Assembly: GCA_045645205.1 (NCBI GenBank)
Contig: JAZRIJ010000073.1
Span: 1 to 41,375 of the forward strand
Source: RGIG1995 sp045645205
GTDB taxonomy: Bacteria; Bacillota; Clostridia; Oscillospirales; CAG-272
DNA: 41,375 nt
Direction: 5' to 3'
The notes below the pieces were generated by a model. It saw only the letters and a program-made list of their open reading frames with translations. It ran no database searches and was not told the origin of the DNA. Positions 41,063 to 41,375 of the stretch are shown here, piece by piece. Every line of letters begins with the position of its first letter. The first letter of the stretch is position 1. A program made the position numbers and the translations under genes.

Positions 41063-41375
41063 TTATATTTCTTCAATTCCTAAACTCTTTAAATACTGAT
41101 AAGTACTGTCATAGTATTCAGGCAGACGTGTGCTGTCTTCCCAGAAACCGCTGACAGTTTTATTGGGATTACCTTCGGGGACACAAATTACCATACCGGC
41201 TCTTGCGCGAGTAAGCAACACACGATAGGCATTCAGCATATATTTCATAAGTTCCTGTTTGCTCTCGGTATCGCCCTTTTGCTCAACCCATTTTGTCTGA
41301 CCGTTGAAGCGATAGAAATCCCATTTGCCGTTGTTGTATCTCATATCTGCATCCCAAAGAAGACAGGTATAGTCA
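41063..41375 (-). CDS. DUF2075 (Schlafen-like) helicase, C-terminal part
   Basis: The open frame continues past the right end of the window. The visible 103 residues (DYTCLLWDADMRYNNG, then YMLNAYRVLLTRARAGMVI and PEYYDSTYQYLKSLG) match the C-terminus of DUF2075 helicases, including the helicase motif VI LLTRARAG. Most of the gene lies outside. The next gene on the strand is the unknown membrane-anchored protein. Confidence 0.82.
   Translation of the reverse strand, partial: DYTCLLWDADMRYNNGKWDFYRFNGQTKWVEQKGDTESKQELMKYMLNAYRVLLTRARAGMVICVPEGNPNKTVSGFWEDSTRLPEYYDSTYQYLKSLGIEEI

Overview
The window looks like low-GC Gram-positive chromosome of the class Clostridia, probably a gut member. Evidence: AT-rich intergenic DNA, strong AGGAGG-type ribosome sites, near-consensus TTGACA-17-TATAAT promoters, a lipobox lipoprotein, encoded CCA on the tRNAs, and typical clostridial families (DUF4886, DUF368, TIGR04076, DUF6809, TndX-like serine recombinase, GPH sugar symporter). 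No species can be named. Both ends look cut: position 1 lies in a tRNA-derived direct repeat, and a helicase gene runs off the right end.

Layout. (1) 1-2952: a very small integrated element carrying an XRE repressor, an HUH rolling-circle Rep and a tyrosine integrase, inserted at the anticodon loop of tRNA-Pro(GGG) and bounded by 46-bp direct repeats. (2) 3.1-8.3 kb: an SGNH hydrolase and a small membrane protein on the minus strand, then a GPH-type symporter and a GH2 beta-galactosidase on the plus strand. (3) 8.35-11.9 kb: a minus-strand response regulator, ABC ATPase, ABC permease and histidine kinase, with four evenly spaced hexamers ahead of the ABC genes that look like the regulator's own binding sites. 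(4) 11.9-15.1 kb: small minus-strand genes, including two short membrane proteins found by hand. (5) 15.2-19.7 kb: a cargo-less recombinase module (serine recombinase, TnpW-like protein, tyrosine integrase) with about 1.5 kb of noncoding DNA full of hairpins and a degenerate repeat. (6) 19.8-25.7 kb: an AbiE toxin-antitoxin pair, an unfamiliar pair (Cys-pair protein plus ComEC-like MBL-fold protein), an AraC-headed chimera and a sigma factor with a very long C-terminal part. (7) 25.8-28.5 kb: a glycogen branching enzyme with related hairpin repeats on both sides. (8) 28.5-31 kb: a small membrane protein, a TetR regulator, a membrane protein and a 5'-truncated IS3 transposase. (9) 31.1-33.3 kb: tRNA-Ser(UGA), a DUF368 transporter and tRNA-Pro(UGG) embedded in an array of partial tRNA copies left by repeated integration. 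(10) 33.3 kb to the end, all minus strand: a Fic protein with an operator array, a DUF6809 pair, a UvrD-type helicase with nuclease-like insertion, zinc ribbons and RQC-like end, a PPOX-deformylase-Nudix cluster, a large unknown membrane-anchored protein and the end of a DUF2075 helicase.

The most unusual parts are the minimal element at the left end, the tRNA-Pro(UGG) scar array, the repeat/hairpin field at 18.4-19.2 kb and the unfamiliar gene pair at 21.3-23.1 kb next to AbiE. All functional statements come from motif recognition by eye; no database search was run.
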